DNA of 64,000 nt from Enterobacter sp. Ag1 (GTDB lineage: Bacteria > Pseudomonadota > Gammaproteobacteria > Enterobacterales > Enterobacteriaceae), in contig AKXM01000016.1 in assembly GCA_000277545.1 (NCBI GenBank), forward strand, positions 124,001-188,000, given 5' to 3'. The notes below the pieces were generated by a model that saw nothing but the letters and a program-made list of their open reading frames with translations, did not search any database and had not been told where the DNA came from. Each line of letters starts with the position of its first letter. The stretch's first letter is position 1. A program made the translations under genes and the position numbers. This document shows, in pieces, positions 54,728 through 62,228 of this stretch.

Positions 54728-55390
54728 GTGCGTAAGAGTCTCTTTGCGCTGCTGGTCATCATGGCGGGGTTGTTTTGGTATCTGCTTCCTCCGGGCACAA
54801 TAAGCCTGTCGGCACTTCAGCACTCTCAGATAGCGTTTGCGCACTGGCATGCGCAGCACCCAGTATTGGCGATTGTGATTTTTTTTGGCTGCTACTTTCT
54901 CACCGCCGCCTTTTCTATTCCCGGTGCCACCCTGCTCACGCTGCTGGGCGGCGCTATCTTTGGTGTGGTGCAGGGCACCGTGCTGGTTGCCCTGGCGGCC
55001 ACTGCAGGTGCGACCGTCGCCATGTTAATCAGCCGTTACCTGCTGCGGGACTGGGTGCAGCGCCGTTTCTCGCGCATGATGGAAAAAGTGAACCAGGGCA
55101 TACGGCGCGACGGCGGCCATTACCTCTTTGCCCTGCGGCTCGCGCCGGTCTTCCCTTTTGTGCTGGTGAATTTATTAATGGGCCTGACGCCAATGGGCGT
55201 CGTTCGCTATGCCGCGATCAGCCTGCTCGGCATGCTCCCTGCCATCGTGGTCTACATTAACACCGGCAGGCAGCTGAGCCAGCTACAAAGCCTGGGCGAT
55301 ATTCTCTCCCCCGGTATGATGCTGGTGTTTGCCCTGCTAGGGCTATTGCCGCTGGCCGCGCGCTGGCTAGCCAGACGAACCGCCCCATAA
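54728..55390 (+). CDS. ydjZ: VTT/SNARE-associated family membrane protein YdjZ-like
   Basis: A 220-residue paralogue of the 53393 gene, sharing the layout and many blocks (IPGATLLTLLGGAIFG, SRYLLRDWVQRRF, LLMGLTPMGVVRYA, YINTGRQLSQLQSLGD). It has about five membrane segments. The GTG at 54728 is the start, with AGAGG upstream. It leads directly into ynjB, 18 bp away, so it may be cotranscribed with the transporter. Confidence 0.9.
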   Translation: MRKSLFALLVIMAGLFWYLLPPGTISLSALQHSQIAFAHWHAQHPVLAIVIFFGCYFLTAAFSIPGATLLTLLGGAIFGVVQGTVLVALAATAGATVAMLISRYLLRDWVQRRFSRMMEKVNQGIRRDGGHYLFALRLAPVFPFVLVNLLMGLTPMGVVRYAAISLLGMLPAIVVYINTGRQLSQLQSLGDILSPGMMLVFALLGLLPLAARWLARRTAP

Positions 55391-55408
55391 CACGCTGAGG
55401 ACTTTCTC

Positions 55409-56599
55409 TTGCAACGCTTAATATCTGGCATACGGGCGCTGATGGTTGCCCTGACGATGATCGGCTTTAGCGCCGTCGCCCAACCTCAGTCCTGGCAGAA
55501 TATTCGCCAGCAGGCCAACGGCCAGACGGTTTATTTCAACGCCTGGGGCGGCGATCCTGCCGTTAACGGCTATCTGGACTGGGTCAGCCGTGAGGTAAAA
55601 ACGCATTACGGCGTGACGCTTAAAGTGGTGAAGCTGGCGGACGCGGCCGATGCGGTGAGGCGCATTCAAAGCGAAGCGACTGTGGGCAGAAAAACCAACG
55701 GATCGGTAGATCTGCTTTGGGTCAACGGTGAAAATTTTAGCGTGCTCAAGCAGGCAGGATTGCTCAGCGAAAACTGGGCCGAAAATCTGCCAAACTGGCG
55801 ATATGTTGACGTGAAAAAACCTGTGCGGGAAGATTTCTCGGTACCGGTTGACGGGGCAGAAGCGCCCTGGGGAAGCGCCCAGCTGATGTTCATCGGCGAT
55901 AAGAAACGCACGCCGACCTTCCCACAAAATGCAGAACAACTGTTGGCCTTCGCCAAAGCCCATCCCGGCAAGCTCAGCTACCCTCGCCCGCCGGATTTTA
56001 CCGGCACGGCGTTCCTTGAACAGCTTTTGATTGTCTTGACCGAAAAACCGGCCGCGCTGAAAACGGCCCCGGATCCCGGCACCTTCGAGCAAGTCACCGC
56101 CCCGCTCTGGCGTTACCTTGACCAGCTTCATCCGTTCCTCTGGCAAAAAGGTAAAACGTTCCCGCCGACGCCGGCGCGCATGGATCGTATGCTGGCCGAC
56201 GGCGAGCTGCTGCTGTCAGTGACCTTCAACCCGGCGCACGTCGACAATCTGATCGCTCGCCGCCAGCTCCAGCCGTCGGCAGAATCCTTTGGCTTTAGCG
56301 CCGGTATGCTGGGCAACGTGCATTTCGTCGCTATTCCGGCGAACAGCAGCGCCAAAGCCGGAGCGCAGATCGTGGCCAATTTCCTGATGTCCCCGGAAGC
56401 ACAAATCCGCAAAGCCGATCCGGCTGTCTGGGGCGATGCGAGCGTGCTGAGCAGCAACGCACTGCCGCCACCGCACAAAGCACAGCTTGAGGATCTGGTG
56501 CCCAAAAGCCAGCATCCGGTTCCTTTCCTGGCAGAACCTCACGCCGCCTGGGTTAACGCGCTGGAGCAAGCCTGGCTTCAGCGTTACGGGTCGCGATGA
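55409..56599 (+). CDS. ynjB: ABC transporter substrate-binding protein YnjB
   Basis: A 396-residue extracytoplasmic solute-binding protein, similar to E. coli YnjB (388). A signal peptide runs to about residue 24 (FSAVA before QPQSW). Motifs include VYFNAWGGDPAVNGYLDWVS and NGSVDLLWVNGENFSVLKQAGLL. The TTG at 55409 is supported by GAGGA seven bases upstream; an internal ATG at 55442 would truncate the signal peptide. It belongs with ynjC and ynjD; the transported compound is unknown. Confidence 0.9.
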   Translation: MQRLISGIRALMVALTMIGFSAVAQPQSWQNIRQQANGQTVYFNAWGGDPAVNGYLDWVSREVKTHYGVTLKVVKLADAADAVRRIQSEATVGRKTNGSVDLLWVNGENFSVLKQAGLLSENWAENLPNWRYVDVKKPVREDFSVPVDGAEAPWGSAQLMFIGDKKRTPTFPQNAEQLLAFAKAHPGKLSYPRPPDFTGTAFLEQLLIVLTEKPAALKTAPDPGTFEQVTAPLWRYLDQLHPFLWQKGKTFPPTPARMDRMLADGELLLSVTFNPAHVDNLIARRQLQPSAESFGFSAGMLGNVHFVAIPANSSAKAGAQIVANFLMSPEAQIRKADPAVWGDASVLSSNALPPPHKAQLEDLVPKSQHPVPFLAEPHAAWVNALEQAWLQRYGSR

Positions 56600-58170
56600 G
56601 CCGCGGCTTTACGCTTGCCGGAGCACTGGCGACGGGCCTGGTGTTTGTGCCGGTGCTGCCGGGGTTTGCGCTGATAGTGCCGCCATTATTACAAAGTGAA
56701 ACCTGGCTTGCCTTCTGGCAGGACTCACAGTGGCCGGAAGCCTTAATGACCACGCTGGTTTCAACCACTCTCAGCGTGGGCGGTGCGCTGCTGTTGACGT
56801 TAATCCTTCTCTGCACCCTGTATCCCGGCGAGCGCTGGCAGCGCTATCTTCAGCGCCTGCCGCTTCTGCTGGCGCTGCCACACGTCGCCCTTGCCAGCGG
56901 CTTTTTCTTCCTGTTTTCAGCCAGCGGCTGGCTGGCGCGCCTTTTCAACCTTTCTCTGCCGCCGGATAACTACGGCTTTACCCTCGGCCTCATGCTGGCG
57001 CTAAAAGAAGCCTGGTTCTTGCTATGGTTCTCAGCCGCACAGCTACAAAGCGAACAGCTGAGCCAGCAGATAACGTTTGCCAGAACGCTCGGCTACGGCG
57101 AGCTACAATCCCGTCTCTACGTGCTTGTGCCGCAGCTCTTGCCGCGCCTGGGCTGGGCTTTAGTGGCGGTGACGGCATACAGCCTTTCGGTCGTGGATGC
57201 CGCGCTTATTCTTGGCCCCGCTAACCCGCCCACTTTTGCCGTGCTGGCCTGGCAATGGTTAACGGACAGCGATATTTCTCGGCAGAACATGGGCCTGGCG
57301 GCCTCCTGCGTGCTGCTGCTTTTGCTCGGCGGTTTTATGGTTTTCGGGCGGTTAGCGTGGAAAGCATTTAAACTGCGAATCGGGCGTTTTTCAGGCAAGC
57401 GATGTGCCCTGAATCTTACCTCAGCAGGCACTGTGGCCAGCGCTTCACTTTCTCTGTTCGGCTTTATGGCTCTCGCCATGCTTGTCACCTGGTCCTTCGC
57501 TGAAGGCTGGCTCTATCCGGCGCGCTGGCCTGAAAGTTTAACGCTTAGCGGTTGGCAGCAGGCTGAACTGGTGCCGGTCTGGACAAGTTTTGTGGCCGGG
57601 TTTATCAGCGCTTTGATCGCGCCAGTCGTGACAATATTGTGGCTAAAGGGCTGCCCGCGCCGGTACGATCGCTGGCTGTATCTGCCGCTGCTGCTGCCTG
57701 CGCTGCCGCTGGCAGCCGGGCAGTATCAACTCCTGCTCAGGCTGAACATGGAAGGAAGCTGGGCCGCGCTTATCTGGAGCCATTTGCTGTGGGTCGTGCC
57801 TTATACGCTGTTGATTCTGGCCCCAGCCTGGCAGCGGATTGACGCTCGTCTGGTGCTGACAGCGCAAACTTTCGGCTGGTCGCCGGGGAAAATTCTCTGC
57901 CTTATCCAGATCCCATTGCTTGTCCGGCCTTTGCTGGCGGCGCTGGCCGTCGGTTTTTCGGTCAGCATCGCGCAATATTTGCCTACGCTTTATGCCGGGG
58001 CGGGCCGGTTTGCCACCGTCACAACGGAAGCCGTGGCGCTCAGCAGCGGCGGCGATCCACAGCAGTTTGCAATCCAGGCCCTGCTGCAAATGCTGCTGCC
58101 GCTGGCCGTATTTATCGCCACAATCTCAGCCAGCCGCCTGGCTGGCACCCACAGAAAAGGATTGCGCTAA
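56596..58170 (+). CDS. ynjC: ABC transporter permease YnjC (fused double permease)
   Basis: A 524-residue protein with about twelve membrane segments in two halves, as in E. coli YnjC (511). Each half has a permease EAA-like region (FARTLGYGELQSRLYVLVPQ in the first, AQTFGWSPGKILCLIQIPLL in the second). So both permease subunits of the importer are on one chain. It overlaps ynjB by four bases (ATGA) and ynjD by one. Confidence 0.93.
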   Translation: MSRGFTLAGALATGLVFVPVLPGFALIVPPLLQSETWLAFWQDSQWPEALMTTLVSTTLSVGGALLLTLILLCTLYPGERWQRYLQRLPLLLALPHVALASGFFFLFSASGWLARLFNLSLPPDNYGFTLGLMLALKEAWFLLWFSAAQLQSEQLSQQITFARTLGYGELQSRLYVLVPQLLPRLGWALVAVTAYSLSVVDAALILGPANPPTFAVLAWQWLTDSDISRQNMGLAASCVLLLLLGGFMVFGRLAWKAFKLRIGRFSGKRCALNLTSAGTVASASLSLFGFMALAMLVTWSFAEGWLYPARWPESLTLSGWQQAELVPVWTSFVAGFISALIAPVVTILWLKGCPRRYDRWLYLPLLLPALPLAAGQYQLLLRLNMEGSWAALIWSHLLWVVPYTLLILAPAWQRIDARLVLTAQTFGWSPGKILCLIQIPLLVRPLLAALAVGFSVSIAQYLPTLYAGAGRFATVTTEAVALSSGGDPQQFAIQALLQMLLPLAVFIATISASRLAGTHRKGLR

Positions 58171-58793
58171 TGCTCAGCGTGCGAAATTGCTCCCTCTCTC
58201 GCAATGGCGAACCACTGCTGGCGAATATCAGCTTTGACGTTGCGCCGGGTGAGATTGTTACGCTGATGGGCCCGTCTGGCGTGGGTAAATCGACGTTTCT
58301 GAACTGGATGATCGGCGATTTAGCCCCGGACTTTAGCGCCCAGGGCACGCTGCAACTTAACCAGCGCAGCCTGACTTATTTGCCCGTTGAACAGCGCCGC
58401 ATCGGCATTTTGTTCCAGGATGCGTTGCTATTCCCTCACCTCAACGTTGGGCAAAATCTGTTGATGGCGATTCCCGCCTGCGTCGCTGGGCGCTCGCTGC
58501 GGCAGCGTGTTGTTTCGGAGGTCCTGGAAAGCGCCGGGCTGGCAAACTATGCCCGCAGAGATCCGGCCACACTCTCCGGCGGGGAACGAGCGCGCGTCAG
58601 CGTCCTACGCGCCCTGCTGGCCGAACCCGAAGCTTTGCTGCTGGATGAGCCCTTTTCCCGGCTCGACCTGCCGCTGCGCCAGAGCTTTCGGGAATTTGTC
58701 TGGCAAAAAGCCCAACTGCTTAAACTGCCGGTCGTGCTGGTTACTCACGATGAGCAGGATGCGCCGGCCCACGGCCAGATTATCCAGCTTTAG
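58170..58793 (+). CDS. ynjD: ABC transporter ATP-binding protein YnjD
   Basis: A 207-residue ABC ATPase (E. coli 217). Walker A is GPSGVGKST, the signature is LSGGERARVSVLRALLAEPE, and Walker B is LLLDEPFSRLD with the switch histidine in LVTHDEQD. It energises the YnjC permease. Its ATG overlaps the ynjC stop. The C-terminus is slightly shorter than in E. coli. Confidence 0.94.
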   Translation: MLSVRNCSLSRNGEPLLANISFDVAPGEIVTLMGPSGVGKSTFLNWMIGDLAPDFSAQGTLQLNQRSLTYLPVEQRRIGILFQDALLFPHLNVGQNLLMAIPACVAGRSLRQRVVSEVLESAGLANYARRDPATLSGGERARVSVLRALLAEPEALLLDEPFSRLDLPLRQSFREFVWQKAQLLKLPVVLVTHDEQDAPAHGQIIQL

Positions 58794-58877
58794 CCCATCG
58801 AACATGAGGTATCGCAAAGAAGCCAGCGCCAGCGAGGGCTAAACTTTCGGCTCTTTTGCTATCCTTCAGGTTATTAG

Positions 58878-60167
58878 ATGAAACGTGTTTCTCAGCTAAC
58901 CACCGCCCTGCTGCTTGCCGGGCTGTCCCAGGTCACTTTTGCCGCCTCGGTACCCACTGAAATGAACCTCTCCAGCGTAAAAGCCGTAAACGGTGCCGTG
59001 ATTGATACTCGGCCGAGCGCGTTTTACAACGGCTGGCCGCAAACCTTAAACGGCAACGGCGGCCATGAACCCACAGCCTTGAATCTTTCGGCCTCCTGGC
59101 TGGCGCTAATGAGCGATGAGCAGCTTTCAACGTGGGCTAAGCAGCATCAGTTGACCAAAACCGGATTGATGGCGCTGTATGGTAGCGACGCTCAGGCCGT
59201 GAAAACTCGCTTAGAAAAGCTGGGGTTTACACAGATTGCAATGCTGACCGACGCCCTGCAGGACCCTTCCCGCCTGCAAAAGCTGGCGCATTTTGAGCAG
59301 CTAGTGTACCCGCAATGGATCCATGATTTACAGAATAAAAAACCGGTCACCGCAGCGCCTGCCGGGGAGTGGAAAGTGATTGAAGCGGGCTGGGGCGCGC
59401 CGAAAAAATATCTGCTCAGCCATATTCCCGGCGCGGGCTACATCAACACCGAAGAGGTGGAGAGCGAGCCGCTGTGGAACAAAGTGTCCGACGACAAGCT
59501 GAAAACCATGCTGGCGAAGCACGGCATCCGGCACGATACGACCGTCATTTTGTATGGGCGTGATGTCTACGCGGCGGCGCGCGTGGCGGCGATCATGCTG
59601 TACGCCGGCGTGAAAGACGTCCGTCTCCTGGACGGAGGCTGGACGACGTGGAGCGCAGCGGATCTGCCCGTTGAACGTGGCCTGCCAAGCCAGCCAAAAC
59701 CAGCCCCCGACTTCGGTGCCCCGATTCCCGGCCAGCCTCAGCTGATGCTGGACATGGAACAGGCGCGCGCGCTGCTGCACCGCAAAGATGCTTCTCTGGT
59801 CAGCATTCGCTCCTGGCCGGAATTTATCGGCACCACCAGCGGGTACAGCTACATCAAGCCCAAAGGCGAGATTGCGGGCGCCCGCTGGGGCCACGCGGGC
59901 TCTGACTCCACGCATATGGAAGACTTCCATAATCCGGACGGTACCATGCGCGCAGGGGACGACATCGCCGCAATGTGGAAAAACTGGAATATCTTGCCGG
60001 ATCAGCAGGTTACTTTTTACTGCGGAACCGGATGGCGCGCTTCCGAAACACTGATGTACGCGCGGGCAATGGGCTGGAAGAACGTTGGCTTGTATGACGG
60101 CGGCTGGTACGAATGGAGCGCTGATCCTAAAAATCCTGTCGTGAGCGGCGAGCGTAAACCGAACTGA
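58878..60167 (+). CDS. ynjE: Periplasmic thiosulfate sulfurtransferase YnjE (three rhodanese domains)
   Basis: A 429-residue exported rhodanese, close to E. coli YnjE (435). The signal peptide ends near FAAS (about 1-23). Three rhodanese-like domains follow; only the last has the catalytic cysteine, C382 in FYCGTGWRAS, as in E. coli. It moves sulfane sulfur from thiosulfate-like donors. It is the last gene of the ynj transporter block. Confidence 0.95.
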   Translation: MKRVSQLTTALLLAGLSQVTFAASVPTEMNLSSVKAVNGAVIDTRPSAFYNGWPQTLNGNGGHEPTALNLSASWLALMSDEQLSTWAKQHQLTKTGLMALYGSDAQAVKTRLEKLGFTQIAMLTDALQDPSRLQKLAHFEQLVYPQWIHDLQNKKPVTAAPAGEWKVIEAGWGAPKKYLLSHIPGAGYINTEEVESEPLWNKVSDDKLKTMLAKHGIRHDTTVILYGRDVYAAARVAAIMLYAGVKDVRLLDGGWTTWSAADLPVERGLPSQPKPAPDFGAPIPGQPQLMLDMEQARALLHRKDASLVSIRSWPEFIGTTSGYSYIKPKGEIAGARWGHAGSDSTHMEDFHNPDGTMRAGDDIAAMWKNWNILPDQQVTFYCGTGWRASETLMYARAMGWKNVGLYDGGWYEWSADPKNPVVSGERKPN

Positions 60168-60184
60168 TGCTGACTCGAGGACTT

Positions 60185-60300
60185 CCCCCTCCCCCTAGCC
60201 CTCTCACCCACGGGGCGAGGGGATAAATAGCACCTGTATTCTCCCCCAGAGCGGAATTGTTTACTTCCTCGCCCCCTGGGAGAAGGTCGGGGTGAGGGGG
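60185..60300. repeat. GC-rich imperfect palindromic repeat
   Basis: Left arm 60185-60222 and right arm 60264-60300 are imperfect reverse complements, built of CCCTC and CCC...GGGGCGAGG blocks, around a 41-bp AT-richer centre. It fills the gap between convergent ynjE and ynjF and ends exactly at the ynjF stop codon. Such C-rich palindromes are common dispersed intergenic repeats in gammaproteobacteria. It may also act as a terminator. Confidence 0.65.
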
Positions 60301-60927
60301 TTAATCTGCGGAGTGATCCAGTCGTTTTAACGTCTTATACCCGCCCCAGATGCGGTTGAGCGTGGTAAGCCAGCAAAGCCCGCCGAAGATCCACGCCAGC
60401 CAGGCAAAACCGTCCGGGAACAGGCAGCCAAGCACAAACAGCAGGAGAGTTTCGGTACCTTCCGTCAGTCCCCCCAGATAATAAAACGATTTATGGGCGT
60501 AGCCTGGATTCGCGATATCGTGCTTCTGAGCCAGGACAGCAAACGCCAGAAAGCTGCTGCCGGTGCCGATGAACGAGAACAGCAGCCACGCGCCTGCGAG
60601 AGCATTTTGCGCCGGGTCCGCGAGAATAAAGCCAAACGGCACAAGGGCATAAAAAAGAAAATCCAGCGTAATATCGAGGAAGCCACCGGCATCGGTTAGC
60701 CCTCTGCGTCTCGCCAGCGCGCCGTCCAGGCCATCAAACAGCCGGTTAAAGACAATGGCAACCAGCGCCGGGACATACCATTGCAGTGCCAGAAAAGGCA
60801 AAGTGAGCACGCCAATCGCGAATCCTGCCAGCGTCAACCTGTCCGGCGTGATAGCGGGCTTATCAAGCACGGCCGCCAGGCGATTAAGCACGGGTTTGAT
60901 ACGCGGGTGAAGGTAGCTGTCGAACAT
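60301..60927 (-). CDS. ynjF: CDP-alcohol phosphatidyltransferase family protein YnjF
   Basis: A 208-residue membrane protein, similar to E. coli YnjF (206). The CDP-OH signature is present as DGLDGALARRRGLTDAGGFL followed by DITLD, i.e. D-G-x2-(D)G-A-x-A-R-x8-G-x3-D-x3-D. About five membrane segments follow. Members transfer phosphoryl-alcohol groups in phospholipid synthesis, but the YnjF substrate is unknown. The start at 60927 directly abuts the stop of the upstream CMD gene (TAGATG). Confidence 0.93.
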   Translation of the reverse strand: MFDSYLHPRIKPVLNRLAAVLDKPAITPDRLTLAGFAIGVLTLPFLALQWYVPALVAIVFNRLFDGLDGALARRRGLTDAGGFLDITLDFLFYALVPFGFILADPAQNALAGAWLLFSFIGTGSSFLAFAVLAQKHDIANPGYAHKSFYYLGGLTEGTETLLLFVLGCLFPDGFAWLAWIFGGLCWLTTLNRIWGGYKTLKRLDHSAD

Positions 60928-61494
60928 CTAGCGTTTTCCCTTCGTCGGGCATAACCCCTGGGAGGGAATATCCAGTGCGGCGTTAAAGCGAGCCGAAAGG
61001 TTCTGGAAGGCAATCAGCGCGGTGAGTTCGGTCCCCGCCTGGTCGTTGAAATGCTGCTTGAGCCTGTTTTTTAACTCGTCGGTCACCTGCGGCGGCGTGG
61101 CGGTCATCGCTTCGGCGTAGGCCAATGCGACCCGCTCCTTCTCACTAAATATCGGCTCATTTTGCCAGTTGGCCACCGCCAGCACCTTATTCATCGACTG
61201 ACTACGCTCTGCAAGACGCAGGCTGTTAGCGTCGATACAAAATTCACAGCTGCACAGCTGCGATACCCGGGTCATCACCAGCGAACGAATCACCGGGTCG
61301 ATTTTTGCCCGGCGTCTTTCCAGAAAGCCGACAAACAGCGCCACCAGCCAGAATAAATACGGCAGTCGCCCCCACCAGCGGGTCGGGTTCAGCACCGCGC
61401 CAAAATTTTTCTCCTGCATCGCCACAATCGGGCGCAGGCTTTTGGGCAGCGTTTTAAGGGGGGCAATCCAGGGCTCGCTTTTCGTTTCCATCAT
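60928..61494 (-). CDS. Carboxymuconolactone decarboxylase/AhpD-like family protein
   Basis: A 188-residue protein of the AhpD-like CMD fold. The redox motif CSCEFCIDANS contains a CxxC pair (CEFC) followed by the typical Asp/His-region helix. A hydrophobic stretch (LPYLFWLVALFVGFL) lies at about 44-58. AhpD-like proteins act as thiol oxidoreductases or hydroperoxide reductases. It is cotranscribed with ynjF. The start could be 61494 or one codon in (61491). It is not part of the E. coli K-12 neighbourhood as I recall it. Confidence 0.8.
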   Translation of the reverse strand: MMETKSEPWIAPLKTLPKSLRPIVAMQEKNFGAVLNPTRWWGRLPYLFWLVALFVGFLERRRAKIDPVIRSLVMTRVSQLCSCEFCIDANSLRLAERSQSMNKVLAVANWQNEPIFSEKERVALAYAEAMTATPPQVTDELKNRLKQHFNDQAGTELTALIAFQNLSARFNAALDIPSQGLCPTKGKR

Positions 61495-61564
61495 TCAGTT
61501 ACTCTTTTGCTGGCATCTCAGGGCGAGTATTATGCCACGCCAGCCCCACGGAAAATGGACACCC

Positions 61565-61975
61565 ATGCTAAAAAACCTTGATGTTGTCGCGGCTGTTATT
61601 GAGCGCGAAGGCAAAATTCTGCTCGCCCGTCGCCCTGAAAATGGCGATCAGCCCGGCCTGTGGGAATTTCCAGGTGGGAAAGTAGAAAGGGGAGAAACGC
61701 AGCCCGAAGCGCTGGCGCGGGAACTCCTGGAAGAGCTGGGAATTACGGCACAAATTAGCGGCTACGTGGCCAGCCATCAGCGCGAAGTGAACGGGAGAAT
61801 GATTCATCTGCACGCCTGGCATGTTGAGGCCTTTAGCGGCGAACCCATCGCCCATTGCCACAGCGAGCTGGTCTGGTGTGAACCGCCGGAGGCGCTTGGC
61901 TATGCCCTCGCCCCGGCGGATGTCCCACTGTTGAAGGCTTTTATGGCTTCACGCGGCGCCAGACCAGCGGATTAG
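61565..61975 (+). CDS. nudG: Nudix pyrophosphatase NudG
   Basis: A 136-residue Nudix hydrolase matching E. coli NudG (135). The Nudix box GGKVERGETQPEALAREL plus LEELGI occupies about 37-60. YVASHQREVNGRMIHLHAWH and the end [21 protein letters not shown] are conserved. It removes pyrophosphate from oxidised and methylated pyrimidine nucleotides such as 5-methyl- and 5-hydroxy-CTP. ATG 61565 gives the family N-terminus; a frame from 61442 reaches into the opposite gene. Its last 35 bp overlap the end of ynjH. Confidence 0.94.
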   Translation: MLKNLDVVAAVIEREGKILLARRPENGDQPGLWEFPGGKVERGETQPEALARELLEELGITAQISGYVASHQREVNGRMIHLHAWHVEAFSGEPIAHCHSELVWCEPPEALGYALAPADVPLLKAFMASRGARPAD

Positions 61976-62228
61976 TCCCTAAGACTTTGTCATCACGCTG
62001 GCATTGCAGCAAAATGCCTTCCGTCTTCACCACCGCCCCTTCAGAATAGTTTTTATTTTCATAAATACAGCACTGGTTGCAGGGCGGCGTCTGCGGCTGA
62101 TTGCTGTTGGTGAACACTTCCGGCGGGATCACCACGTCAACGTCAGGCTGACGGGGCTGCACCGCCATCGCTGGCAGACTCATCATTAGCCCCACGACGG
62201 CGGCGAGCAGGCTTTTTACTGGCATCAT
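61941..62228 (-). CDS. ynjH: Secreted small protein YnjH (DUF1496)
   Basis: A 95-residue exported protein with a signal peptide ([22 protein letters not shown]) and a mature domain with [20 protein letters not shown] and a C-terminal [10 protein letters not shown]. Its four cysteines include an NQCC pair. It resembles E. coli YnjH (90 residues). Start 62228 (or 62225) follows AGAGGG; a longer frame to 62273 is less likely. Its 5' end overlaps the topB 3' end by 86 bp on the same strand. Function is unknown. Confidence 0.88.
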   Translation of the reverse strand: MMPVKSLLAAVVGLMMSLPAMAVQPRQPDVDVVIPPEVFTNSNQPQTPPCNQCCIYENKNYSEGAVVKTEGILLQCQRDDKVLGTNPLVWRRVKP

